NCBI GenBank assembly: GCA_945878385.1
Contig: CAMCTE010000152.1
Coordinates: 1 to 6,785, forward strand
Direction of reading: 5' to 3'
Origin: Azohydromonas lata NBRC 102462
GTDB taxonomy: Bacteria; Pseudomonadota; Gammaproteobacteria; Burkholderiales; Burkholderiaceae_C
DNA: 6,785 nucleotides
Positions 1 through 5,548 of the stretch are shown piece by piece (position 1 is the stretch's first letter; every line of letters starts with the position of its first letter). Both the position numbers and the translations under genes were made by a program. The notes below the pieces were generated by a model. It was not told where the DNA came from. It ran no database searches and saw only the letters and a list, made by a program, of their open reading frames with translations.

Positions 1-1228
1 CGTCAAGGCTTCGCCGGACATGAGGAATGTGATGCCCGCCCTTTACAAGGGTTTGATCGTCGCCGGCCTGATTTCGCTGGTGGCCTTCTTCTTCGTCACC
101 AAAGCGGTGATGCCCGATGACGCTTTGGGCGCCGGCACCCAGATGCGGCTTTTCGGTGCCTGCATGGTGGGCCTGGTGATGACGGCCGCCATGGTCTGGA
201 TCACCGAGTACTACACCGGCACCCAGTTCAAGCCGGTGCAGCATGTGGCGCAGGCCTCCACCACCGGCCACGGCACCAACATCATCGCCGGCCTGGGGGT
301 GTCGATGAAGTCCACCGCTTGGCCGGTGGTGTTCGTGTGCATGGCCATCTACGCGGCCCACGCGCTGGCGGGCCTGTATGGAATTGCGGTGGCAGCCACC
401 TCGATGCTGAGCATGGCCGGCATCATCGTGGCCCTGGACGCCTATGGGCCGATCACCGACAACGCCGGCGGGATTGCCGAGATGGCGGAGTTGCCTGACA
501 GCGTGCGCGACATCACCGACCCGCTGGATGCCGTGGGCAACACCACCAAGGCCGTCACCAAGGGATACGCCATCGGCTCAGCCGGCCTGGCCGCACTGGT
601 GCTGTTTGCCGACTACACCCACGCGCTGGAGGCCCGGGGCATGAACCTGAGCTTCGATCTCTCGGACCACAAGGTGATCGTGGGCCTGTTCATCGGCGGC
701 TTGATTCCCTACCTGTTCGGCGCCATGGCGATGGAGGCCGTCGGCCGAGCCGCCGGCTCGGTGGTGGTGGAGGTGCGTCGGCAGTTCAAGGAGATCAAGG
801 GCATCATGGAAGGCACCGCCAAGCCCGAATACGGCACTGCGGTGGACATGCTGACCACCGCGGCGATCAAGGAGATGATCGTGCCGTCGCTGTTGCCGGT
901 GGTGGTTCCCATCATCGTGGGCTTGGCACTGGGCCCAGCCGCCCTTGGTGGCCTGCTGATGGGCACCATCGTCACAGGCCTGTTCGTCGGTATTTCAATG
1001 TGCACCGGCGGTGGCGCCTGGGACAATGCCAAGAAGTTGATCGAGGAAGGCTTCACCGACAAGGATGGCGCCATCCACCGCAAGGGCAGTGAAGCCCACA
1101 AAGCGGCCGTGACAGGCGACACCGTGGGCGACCCCTACAAGGACACGGCTGGGCCCGCAGTGAACCCCTTGATCAAGATCATCAACATCGTGGCCCTGCT
1201 GATCGTGCCCCTGCTGCCGATGGCCTGA
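1..1228 (+). CDS. hppA: Membrane-bound proton-translocating pyrophosphatase, C-terminal part (5' truncated by window)
   Basis: This integral inner-membrane enzyme hydrolyses pyrophosphate and couples it to proton export. The reading frame is open to the left edge (first full codon at 2), and bacterial members are roughly 650-800 residues, so the ATG at 20 is internal and about 408 residues are present. Counting from that ATG, conserved family motifs are DNAGGIAEM (147-155), GNTTKA (173-178), DNAKK (335-339) and TGDTVGDPYKDTAGP (365-379), which contribute acidic and basic residues to the Mg-PPi site. Several hydrophobic helices are visible (about 11-30, 45-62, 101-140, 183-198, 217-237, 288-325, 384-400). 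Lys177 in GNTTKA is the residue known to mark K+-independent enzymes; K+-dependent ones carry Ala. From this I infer a K+-independent H+ pump. The N-terminal half, with the other acidic motifs, lies outside the window. The family call is secure; ion specificity is inferred from motifs. Confidence 0.96.
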   Translation, partial: VKASPDMRNVMPALYKGLIVAGLISLVAFFFVTKAVMPDDALGAGTQMRLFGACMVGLVMTAAMVWITEYYTGTQFKPVQHVAQASTTGHGTNIIAGLGVSMKSTAWPVVFVCMAIYAAHALAGLYGIAVAATSMLSMAGIIVALDAYGPITDNAGGIAEMAELPDSVRDITDPLDAVGNTTKAVTKGYAIGSAGLAALVLFADYTHALEARGMNLSFDLSDHKVIVGLFIGGLIPYLFGAMAMEAVGRAAGSVVVEVRRQFKEIKGIMEGTAKPEYGTAVDMLTTAAIKEMIVPSLLPVVVPIIVGLALGPAALGGLLMGTIVTGLFVGISMCTGGGAWDNAKKLIEEGFTDKDGAIHRKGSEAHKAAVTGDTVGDPYKDTAGPAVNPLIKIINIVALLIVPLLPMA

Positions 1229-1243
1229 GCACACCCGCGCGGA

Positions 1244-1258
1244 CCCGCACGCTGCGGG
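1244..1258 (+). repeat. Short hairpin just after hppA
   Basis: CCCGCA and TGCGGG pair as a perfect 6-bp stem around the loop CGC, 15 bases after the hppA stop codon. No T tract follows. It may act together with the longer hairpin at 1270-1304 in ending or protecting the hppA transcript; this role is inferred. Confidence 0.45.
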
Positions 1259-1269
1259 CCGAACGAGAG

Positions 1270-1304
1270 CCGTTCACGCTGTGCAGTGCGCACAGCGTGA
1301 ACGG
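1270..1304. repeat. Perfect 15-bp inverted repeat, possible hppA 3' hairpin or terminator
   Basis: The left arm CCGTTCACGCTGTGC (1270-1284) is exactly complementary to the right arm at 1290-1304, around a 5-base loop (AGTGC). It lies 42 bases downstream of the hppA stop. The bases after it (TCCCTG) are not a T run, so it is not a canonical intrinsic terminator. It could be a Rho-assisted terminator, an RNA 3'-end stabiliser or a protein-binding palindrome. Confidence 0.6.
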
Positions 1305-1334
1305 TCCCTGTGGCAGCCCCCTTGACTCAGGCAC

Positions 1335-1355
1335 CCCGAAACGGGGGGTTTCGGG
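1335..1355. repeat. Inverted repeat with G5 loop
   Basis: CCCGAAAC (1335-1342) pairs perfectly with GTTTCGGG (1348-1355) around GGGGG. It has no T tail and no assigned role. It could be a further transcript-end structure or an operator. Confidence 0.4.
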
Positions 1356-1426
1356 ACAGGGTAGGCTGACCCAAGTTGTCGAATCACTTACAGTTCAGCC
1401 CTGCGATGAGGCTCTTTTTCGCAAAT

Positions 1427-1443
1427 TTGTAACAGAATTACAG
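1427..1443. promoter_or_regulatory. HexR-like palindrome upstream of tonB
   Basis: The sequence TTGTAACAGAATTACAG contains the exact inverted repeat TGTAA-N5-TTACA. It agrees at 14 of 17 positions with the HexR consensus I recall from proteobacteria, TTGTAATWWWATTACAA. It sits about 97 bases upstream of the predicted tonB transcription start. HexR is the KDPG-responsive RpiR-family regulator of central sugar metabolism. Binding here is a hypothesis; single sites like this also occur by chance. Confidence 0.3.
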
Positions 1444-1461
1444 GTTCGCTACCCGCGTACC

Positions 1462-1504
1462 GCAATCGATTGCAAGAGGAATAAGGTGTTGCCCTGAATC
1501 GATT
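1462..1504. promoter_or_regulatory. Pair of AATCGATT palindromes, candidate operator
   Basis: GCAATCGATTGC (1462-1473) is a perfect 12-bp palindrome. Its core AATCGATT recurs at 1497-1504, with centres 33 bp apart, close to three helical turns. The second copy occupies the place where a -35 element would lie for the TATAGT box at 1520. This fits a dimeric or looping regulator of the tonB operon, but the protein is unknown. Confidence 0.35.
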
Positions 1505-1519
1505 GGCGGAGGGGCGGGC

Positions 1520-1525
1520 TATAGT
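1520..1525 (+). promoter_or_regulatory. Candidate -10 box for the tonB-exbB-exbD operon
   Basis: TATAGT matches the sigma-70 -10 consensus at five of six bases, preceded by a G-rich stretch, and predicts a start near 1532 with a leader of about 83 bases to the GTG at 1615. No good -35 hexamer lies 16-18 bases upstream; the AATCGATT palindrome is there instead. The promoter may therefore need an activator. Confidence 0.4.
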
Positions 1526-1603
1526 TCCGATGAAAGAAAGTTACAACGCCGGACTGCAGAAAATGTAGTCGGATGAAGAGTGGTGGCGCCCTGCGGCGCG
1601 GTC

Positions 1604-1608
1604 AGGAG
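1604..1608 (+). promoter_or_regulatory. Ribosome binding site that decides the tonB start
   Basis: AGGAG lies six bases before GTG at 1615. The in-frame ATG at 1573 has no comparable Shine-Dalgarno sequence, so the GTG is preferred. Confidence 0.75.
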
Positions 1609-1614
1609 TGTTCA

Positions 1615-2277
1615 GTGGATTTCGCCCAACAGCAACGCAACCCCAGCCGGCATCTCACGAGCATTGGCATTGTGGTGCTCATGCACCTGCTGCTCGGCTA
1701 TGCGTTGGTCAGCGGCCTTGCCCGAAAGGTCGTCGAGGTCATCAAGCAGCCGATCGAGACCAAGATCATCGAGGAGGTGAAGACGCCGCCGCCTCCGCCT
1801 GAGAACTTGCCGCCCCCGCCCAAGATGGCCCCCCCGCCGCCCAGCTTCGTGCCCCCGCCCGAGGTGGTGGTGCAAGCCCCCCCACAAAACGCCCCCACCA
1901 TCACCACGACCCAGGTTCGCCCAGTCGAGCAGGCCGTACGCGTGGCTCCTCCCCCAGGGCCGCCAGCCCCGCCGGCACCGCCCGCCCGCGTGGCACCCGC
2001 GTTGAATTTCAACGCCTGCGAGAAGCCCGAATACACGACGGCTGCGCGCCGCGCTGAGGCGCAGGGCACGGTGGTGGTGATCTACACGATGGAAACCGAC
2101 GGCCGAATCACCGAAGCCTCGGTTGAAAAGTCCAGTGGTCCGACCCGAGAGCACAAGCAGCTCGACCGGGCCACGCTGGAAGCCGTGAAGGCCTGCAAAG
2201 GCCGCCCCGGCATGGTGGATGGAAAGCCCGAGCGGCTCTCCGGACGCGTGGAGTACGTGTGGAAGCTGGTGGACTGA
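1615..2277 (+). CDS. tonB: TonB energy transducer
   Basis: TonB spans the periplasm and passes energy from ExbB/ExbD to outer-membrane TonB-dependent receptors. The 220-residue product, read from GTG 1615, has a short cytoplasmic N-terminus, one membrane anchor (about 15-35) with the conserved His24, then a proline-rich spacer (about 57-127, many Pro runs with Glu/Lys) and a TonB C-terminal domain (about 132-220) ending in VEYVWKLVD. Starting at GTG gives the usual betaproteobacterial opening MDFAQQQRNPS and uses the AGGAG at 1604; the ATG at 1573 would add 14 unusual residues. Cys135 and Cys194 flank the C-terminal domain and could form a disulfide in the periplasm. It is the first gene of the operon, with exbB 114 bases downstream. 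No Fur box was recognised, so iron control is not shown. Confidence 0.95.
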   Translation: MDFAQQQRNPSRHLTSIGIVVLMHLLLGYALVSGLARKVVEVIKQPIETKIIEEVKTPPPPPENLPPPPKMAPPPPSFVPPPEVVVQAPPQNAPTITTTQVRPVEQAVRVAPPPGPPAPPAPPARVAPALNFNACEKPEYTTAARRAEAQGTVVVIYTMETDGRITEASVEKSSGPTREHKQLDRATLEAVKACKGRPGMVDGKPERLSGRVEYVWKLVD

Positions 2278-2391
2278 ACCGACCGACACACGAACTGTCT
2301 TGAGTGTCGCCAGGGTGGCCATCCCGCCCGGCGTTTTCTGAAAGCAACTTGCGGCACGGCCCCTGCCCTGCCTTGTCTCCCTGGAGGAATC

Positions 2392-3150
2392 ATGTCTGTC
2401 ACCAACATCCTGCGCCTGGCCTCTTCGGCCGCCATGCTGGCCGCTTCCGGCGCCGCCTTCGCGCAAGCCGCTCCCGAGGTTTCCAAAGAAACCGTCGCCA
2501 ACCCCTACGGCCTGGAAGCCATGTGGGCCCAGGGCGATGCCGTGGCCAAGGTCACCCTGATCATCATGATCATCATGTCGGTGGGCTCCTGGTACATCAT
2601 CTTCACCAAGCTGTGGGAACAGCAAAAGCTGTACAAGAGCGCCGACCAAGCCGCTGAGAGCTTCTGGACGGCCGGCTCGGTGAAGTCGGGTGCGGGCACC
2701 CTGGAAGAAGGAAGCGCCTTCCGCTTCATCGCCGAGCAAGCCATCAAGGCCGACGAGCACCACGAAGGTACCCTGACCGAGCAGATCGACCGCCACACCT
2801 GGATCGGCATGAGCGTCGACCGTGCCGTGGGCAATGTGAACAACCGCCTGCAGGACGGTTTGGCTTTCCTGGCCACGGTGGGCTCCACTTCTCCGTTCGT
2901 AGGCCTGTTCGGCACGGTTTGGGGTATTTATCACGCCCTGACGGCCATCGGCATCTCTGGCCAGGCCTCCATCGACAAGGTGGCCGGCCCCGTGGGTGAA
3001 GCGCTGATCATGACCGCCATCGGTCTGGCCGTGGCCGTGCCCGCGGTGATGGGCTACAACTGGCTGATCCGCCGCAACAAGTCGGCCATGGAGCGCGTGC
3101 GCTCCTTCTCCAGCGACCTGCACAACGTGCTGCTGGCCGGCAAGAAGTAA
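2392..3150 (+). CDS. exbB: ExbB, proton-channel subunit of the Ton motor (MotA/TolQ/ExbB family)
   Basis: ExbB forms the inner-membrane pentamer that encloses ExbD and uses proton flow to drive TonB. The 252-residue protein begins with a likely cleavable signal sequence (1-24, ending AFA before QAAP), a feature of the longer ExbB class. TM1 lies at about 52-72, followed by a large cytoplasmic domain (about 73-155), TM2 at about 157-182 with GLFGTVWGIY (171-180), and TM3 at about 200-222. Glu203 in GEALIMTAIG corresponds to the functionally important TM3 glutamate of E. coli ExbB. A strong Shine-Dalgarno, GGAGG (2383-2387), lies four bases before the ATG. A hairpin just after the stop may affect its mRNA level relative to exbD. 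TolQ is the main alternative, but the tonB neighbour and signal peptide favour ExbB. Confidence 0.95.
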   Translation: MSVTNILRLASSAAMLAASGAAFAQAAPEVSKETVANPYGLEAMWAQGDAVAKVTLIIMIIMSVGSWYIIFTKLWEQQKLYKSADQAAESFWTAGSVKSGAGTLEEGSAFRFIAEQAIKADEHHEGTLTEQIDRHTWIGMSVDRAVGNVNNRLQDGLAFLATVGSTSPFVGLFGTVWGIYHALTAIGISGQASIDKVAGPVGEALIMTAIGLAVAVPAVMGYNWLIRRNKSAMERVRSFSSDLHNVLLAGKK

Positions 3151-3168
3151 GCGTCCTGCGGGGGCCAT

Positions 3169-3197
3169 GGGCGCAGCTGCCGTACGGCGGCTGCCCC
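3169..3197 (+). repeat. Strong intercistronic hairpin between exbB and exbD
   Basis: GCAGCTGCCGT (3173-3183) pairs with ACGGCGGCTGC (3184-3194) with a single T-G wobble and a GTAC loop. GGG (3169-3171) and CCC (3195-3197) extend the stem past one bulged C. It lies 18 bases after the exbB stop and 46 bases before exbD, with no T run, so a role in RNA processing or stability is more likely than termination. Confidence 0.6.
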
Positions 3198-3243
3198 TTG
3201 ATCGGCCCCTTCGCAGTTGCAGGCAATCTGAAAGGACAGCCAA

Positions 3244-3684
3244 ATGGCCATGAGTGTGGGCTCGCCCGACGACGACGGCGAAGACCAGATGAACTCCACC
3301 ATCAACACCACACCCCTGGTGGATGTGATGTTGGTGCTGCTGATCATCTTCCTGATCACGATTCCCGTGGTCACCCAATCGGTTCCGTTGGAACTCCCCA
3401 AGGAGCGCAACCTGCCGACGCAGACCAAGCCGGAGAACATCGTCATTGCGGTGGACCGCGATGGTGATGTGTACTGGAACATGGAGCGAGTGCCGGATTC
3501 CGAAACGCTGGTCAACCGCCTCAAGGAAAAGAGCGTGTTGGACCCGCAACCCGAGGTGCACATCCGCGGCGACCTCGAGGTGCGCTACGAGTCAGTCGGC
3601 CGTGTGGTGGTAGCGTGCCAGCGCGCGGGCATCCTGAAGGTCGGCTTCATCAGCGAGCCGCCAGCCGGCGGCGTCACCCGCTGA
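3244..3684 (+). CDS. exbD: ExbD biopolymer transport protein, first copy
   Basis: ExbD is the rotor or plug of the Ton motor: one transmembrane helix sits in the ExbB pore and the periplasmic domain contacts TonB. The 146-residue product has an acidic cytoplasmic tail (DDDGED, 9-14), a transmembrane helix (about 25-45) containing the essential aspartate Asp27 in TTPLVDVMLVLL, and a periplasmic domain (about 46-146). After the helix, VPLELP (47-52) matches the conserved hydrophobic-X-hydrophobic-X-Leu-Pro motif reported as important for E. coli ExbD function. AAAGGA (3231-3236) is a good Shine-Dalgarno for ATG 3244; a second ATG two codons on (3250) is possible. The gene follows exbB by 93 bases and is followed after 18 bases by a second exbD. 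Confidence 0.94.
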   Translation: MAMSVGSPDDDGEDQMNSTINTTPLVDVMLVLLIIFLITIPVVTQSVPLELPKERNLPTQTKPENIVIAVDRDGDVYWNMERVPDSETLVNRLKEKSVLDPQPEVHIRGDLEVRYESVGRVVVACQRAGILKVGFISEPPAGGVTR

Positions 3685-3702
3685 TCCAAAGGGAGACGAA
3701 AA

Positions 3703-4131
3703 ATGGGAATGAATGTAGGTTCCGGTGGCGGTGACGACGAAGTCTTGGTGGACATCAACACCACGCCGCTGATCGATGTGATGCTGGTGCTGCTGATCAT
3801 GTTCATCATCACCATTCCCGTGCAAACGCACGCGGTGAAGATGAACATGCCGGTGCCCAGCAACGCACCGCCGCCGCCGAAGCCGCCGGAGATCATCCGC
3901 ATCGATGTGGACTTCGATGGCACGATCGGTTGGAACGGACAGGTGGTGGCCGACCGGGCCGACCTGGAAGCCAGGCTCACGCAAGTGGCGGCCATGCCGG
4001 ATCAACCCGAAGTGCATCTGCGTCCGAACAAGCTCGTCACCTACCGGTATGTGGCCATGGTCATGGCCAGCGCGCAGCGCCTGGGCGTGACCAAGATCGG
4101 CCTGGTCGGCAACGAACAGTTCATGAACTGA
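3703..4131 (+). CDS. exbD: ExbD biopolymer transport protein, second copy (ExbD2-like)
   Basis: This is a second, diverged ExbD of 142 residues. It shares the helix core TTPLIDVMLVLLIMF with the first copy and keeps the essential aspartate (Asp25), with the transmembrane segment at about 23-43. It differs afterwards: the conserved motif reads VKMNMP (45-50), with Met where Leu is usual, and a proline run APPPPKPPE follows (55-63). The periplasmic domain (about 64-142) is ExbD-like, with PEVHL (102-106) paralleling PEVHI in copy one. AAGGGAG (3689-3695) precedes ATG 3703. Tandem exbD genes behind tonB-exbB are known from Xanthomonas, where exbD2 has a specialised role; whether that applies here is unknown. 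A Rho-independent terminator starts 31 bases after the stop. Confidence 0.93.
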   Translation: MGMNVGSGGGDDEVLVDINTTPLIDVMLVLLIMFIITIPVQTHAVKMNMPVPSNAPPPPKPPEIIRIDVDFDGTIGWNGQVVADRADLEARLTQVAAMPDQPEVHLRPNKLVTYRYVAMVMASAQRLGVTKIGLVGNEQFMN

Positions 4132-4161
4132 CGGACGGCCCAAGCCAGGACGCCACAGCCC

Positions 4162-4193
4162 AAGCCGATGATGCCCCGCATCGTCGGCTTTTT
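4162..4193 (+). terminator. Rho-independent terminator after the second exbD
   Basis: AAGCCGATGATG (4162-4173) pairs with CATCGTCGGCTT (4179-4190) through 12 pairs, including one T-G wobble, around the loop CCCCG. Five T residues (4189-4193) follow the stem. It lies only 25 bases before the ATG of the next gene on the same strand, so it probably attenuates rather than isolates that gene. Confidence 0.85.
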
Positions 4194-4218
4194 CCTTGAA
4201 CACTGCTAGAGATCTTCC

Positions 4219-5436
4219 ATGCGCCAGTCTTCTCGCCTCTTCACCCATCTGATGGCCACTGCCGGCCTGTTGGTCGCCCTGGGCGCGCCCGCTCATGCAG
4301 ACACCGTACGCGCCGAAGTGGGCCGTCCGCTGCAGCAGGCCAGCGAACTGCTCAAAGCCGGCAAGGGCAAGGAGGCGCTGGCCAAGGTGCGTGAAGCCGA
4401 AGGCGTGTCAGGCTTGACGCCGGCCGAGCAACTGACCGTCAATCGCATGAAGGCAGCCGCTGCCCAGCGGGCCGGTGAAACACCGGCGGCCATTGCGGCT
4501 TTGGAAGCCATCTACCCGCGCGTGAGCGGTACCGAACAAAACCAGGTGGCCGAACAGTTGGCTTCGGCATACGCCCAAGCGAAGAACAACGCCGCGGCCG
4601 GCGATTGGCTGAAAAAGGCGCAGGCCAACGGCTACAACAGTGCCACCACCAAGCAGTTGGGCGCCTACCTGCAGGGTGCCAGTGGCGACTACAACGCCAT
4701 CGCCAAGGACACTGCCGCGGCCGTGGCCGCCGCCGAGGAATCGGGCCGCAAGCCCACGGAAGACGACCTGCTGCGCCTGGCTGATGCCTATCTGCGCACC
4801 GGCAACAACGCAGGCAACATCGCCACGCTTGAGAAGCTCGTGGCGAACTACCCGAAGAAGGACTATGTCAACGCCTATCTGGGTCGCCTGCAGCGCAAGC
4901 CCGGCTTTTCTGATCGGTTCACGCTGGACGTATTGCGCCTGAAGTTGTCGCAGGGCCTGATCAGCAAGGCCGACGACTACTTCGAGATGGCCCAGCTTTC
5001 CCTGCAGGCCGACCAGCCCGCCGAGGCCAAGTCCATCATGGAGCGAGGCTATGCAGCCAAGGTGCTGGGCGTGGGTGCGGAAGCCGACCGGCACAAGCGC
5101 CTGATGGAACTGGCCGACAAGAAGATTGCCGAAGGCGGCAAGAGCCTGCTGGGTGGCCTGGATGAGGCCGAGGCGGCCAAGGACGGCAATCAGTTGGCCA
5201 AGATCGCCATCGGCCTGATCGGCCTGAACAATTTGGAGCGTGGTGTTCCGATGCTGGAAAAGGCCATCGCCAAGGGTGGCCTCAAGCGCCCTGATGACGC
5301 CAAACTGCGTCTGGGGTTGGCCCAGATCAAGAGCGGCAACAAGGCCAAGGGCAATGCCACACTGAAGGGCGTGTCCGGAAAAGAAGGGGCCGCAGAGATC
5401 GCGCGCTTGTGGATGCAAGTGGGCGCAGCGGGCTGA
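4219..5436 (+). CDS. Secreted TPR-like helical-repeat protein linked to the Ton operon
   Basis: The 405-residue product has a clear Sec signal peptide (basic MRQSSR, hydrophobic core about 11-22, AHA cleavage site after residue 27), so a periplasmic location is expected. The mature part is Ala/Lys/Glu/Leu-rich and almost wholly helical, with TPR-like helix pairs at about 34-60, 70-98, 183-211, 251-280 and 323-384, the clearest being LLRLADAYLRTGNNAGNIAT (184-203) and the stretch after it. No catalytic motif is seen. TPR folds generally mediate protein binding, and TPR proteins occur next to other Ton systems (TtpC of Vibrio TonB2 is a named partner, though unrelated in layout). A role as an accessory Ton component is inferred from position only. 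The Shine-Dalgarno is weak (TAGAGA, 4207-4212), and the terminator 25 bases upstream leaves almost no space for a promoter, suggesting low-level read-through expression. Confidence 0.85.
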   Translation: MRQSSRLFTHLMATAGLLVALGAPAHADTVRAEVGRPLQQASELLKAGKGKEALAKVREAEGVSGLTPAEQLTVNRMKAAAAQRAGETPAAIAALEAIYPRVSGTEQNQVAEQLASAYAQAKNNAAAGDWLKKAQANGYNSATTKQLGAYLQGASGDYNAIAKDTAAAVAAAEESGRKPTEDDLLRLADAYLRTGNNAGNIATLEKLVANYPKKDYVNAYLGRLQRKPGFSDRFTLDVLRLKLSQGLISKADDYFEMAQLSLQADQPAEAKSIMERGYAAKVLGVGAEADRHKRLMELADKKIAEGGKSLLGGLDEAEAAKDGNQLAKIAIGLIGLNNLERGVPMLEKAIAKGGLKRPDDAKLRLGLAQIKSGNKAKGNATLKGVSGKEGAAEIARLWMQVGAAG

Positions 5437-5461
5437 TCGGTCCTCGAGCAACACCCCGACG

Positions 5462-5485
5462 AACCCGGCCATGCGCCGGGTTTTT
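5462..5485 (+). terminator. Rho-independent terminator after the TPR gene
   Basis: AACCCGGC (5462-5469) pairs perfectly with GCCGGGTT (5475-5482) around CATGC and runs into TTTTT (5481-5485). It begins 25 bases after the TPR gene stop and closes the transcription unit before the metallohydrolase gene. Confidence 0.88.
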
Positions 5486-5548
5486 CAATGGGACTGCGCC
5501 CACACGCCAGGCACCGACCCGCAGCCCGGCGCGAGACTCTGATCCAAT

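Larger units (their letters stand above)
1229..1614. other. Long intergenic region between hppA and tonB
   Basis: This stretch of 386 bases holds no convincing gene. A 66-codon open frame at 1297-1497 begins inside a hairpin arm and resembles nothing I recognise. The region does hold three hairpins (1244-1258, 1270-1304, 1335-1355), a TGTAA-N5-TTACA palindrome (1428-1442), two AATCGATT palindromes and a TATAGT box. From about 1381 to 1570 it is visibly more A+T-rich than its surroundings, as expected for a promoter region. I see no Fur-box-like sequence. Confidence 0.7.

Noticed and set aside
1322..1350. TTGACT as a -35 element upstream of the G-rich hairpin
   Set aside because: No -10-like hexamer occurs at 16-18 bases; that position is GGGGTT within a hairpin.
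1297..1497. A 66-codon plus-strand frame between hppA and tonB
   Set aside because: It starts inside a hairpin arm, has no Shine-Dalgarno sequence, runs through the regulatory palindromes, and resembles no family I know.
1790..1990. Proline-codon repeats in tonB as a tandem DNA repeat
   Set aside because: The CCGCCC-like runs simply encode the expected TonB proline-rich spacer and show no regular unit length.
1612..3561. Very long minus-strand open frame (649 codons) opposite tonB, exbB and exbD
   Set aside because: Its translation is low-complexity and rich in His, Gly and Arg, as expected for the antisense of GC-rich genes. The plus-strand genes are unmistakable.
4408..5472. Minus-strand open frame of 354 codons opposite the TPR gene
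   Set aside because: It is a shadow frame of high-GC coding sequence with no recognisable motif, and the plus-strand product has a proper signal peptide.
5486..5548. Promoter for the metallohydrolase gene
   Set aside because: CAATAT at 5545-5550 overlaps the start codon and would place transcription start inside the gene; no other box pair was convincing.
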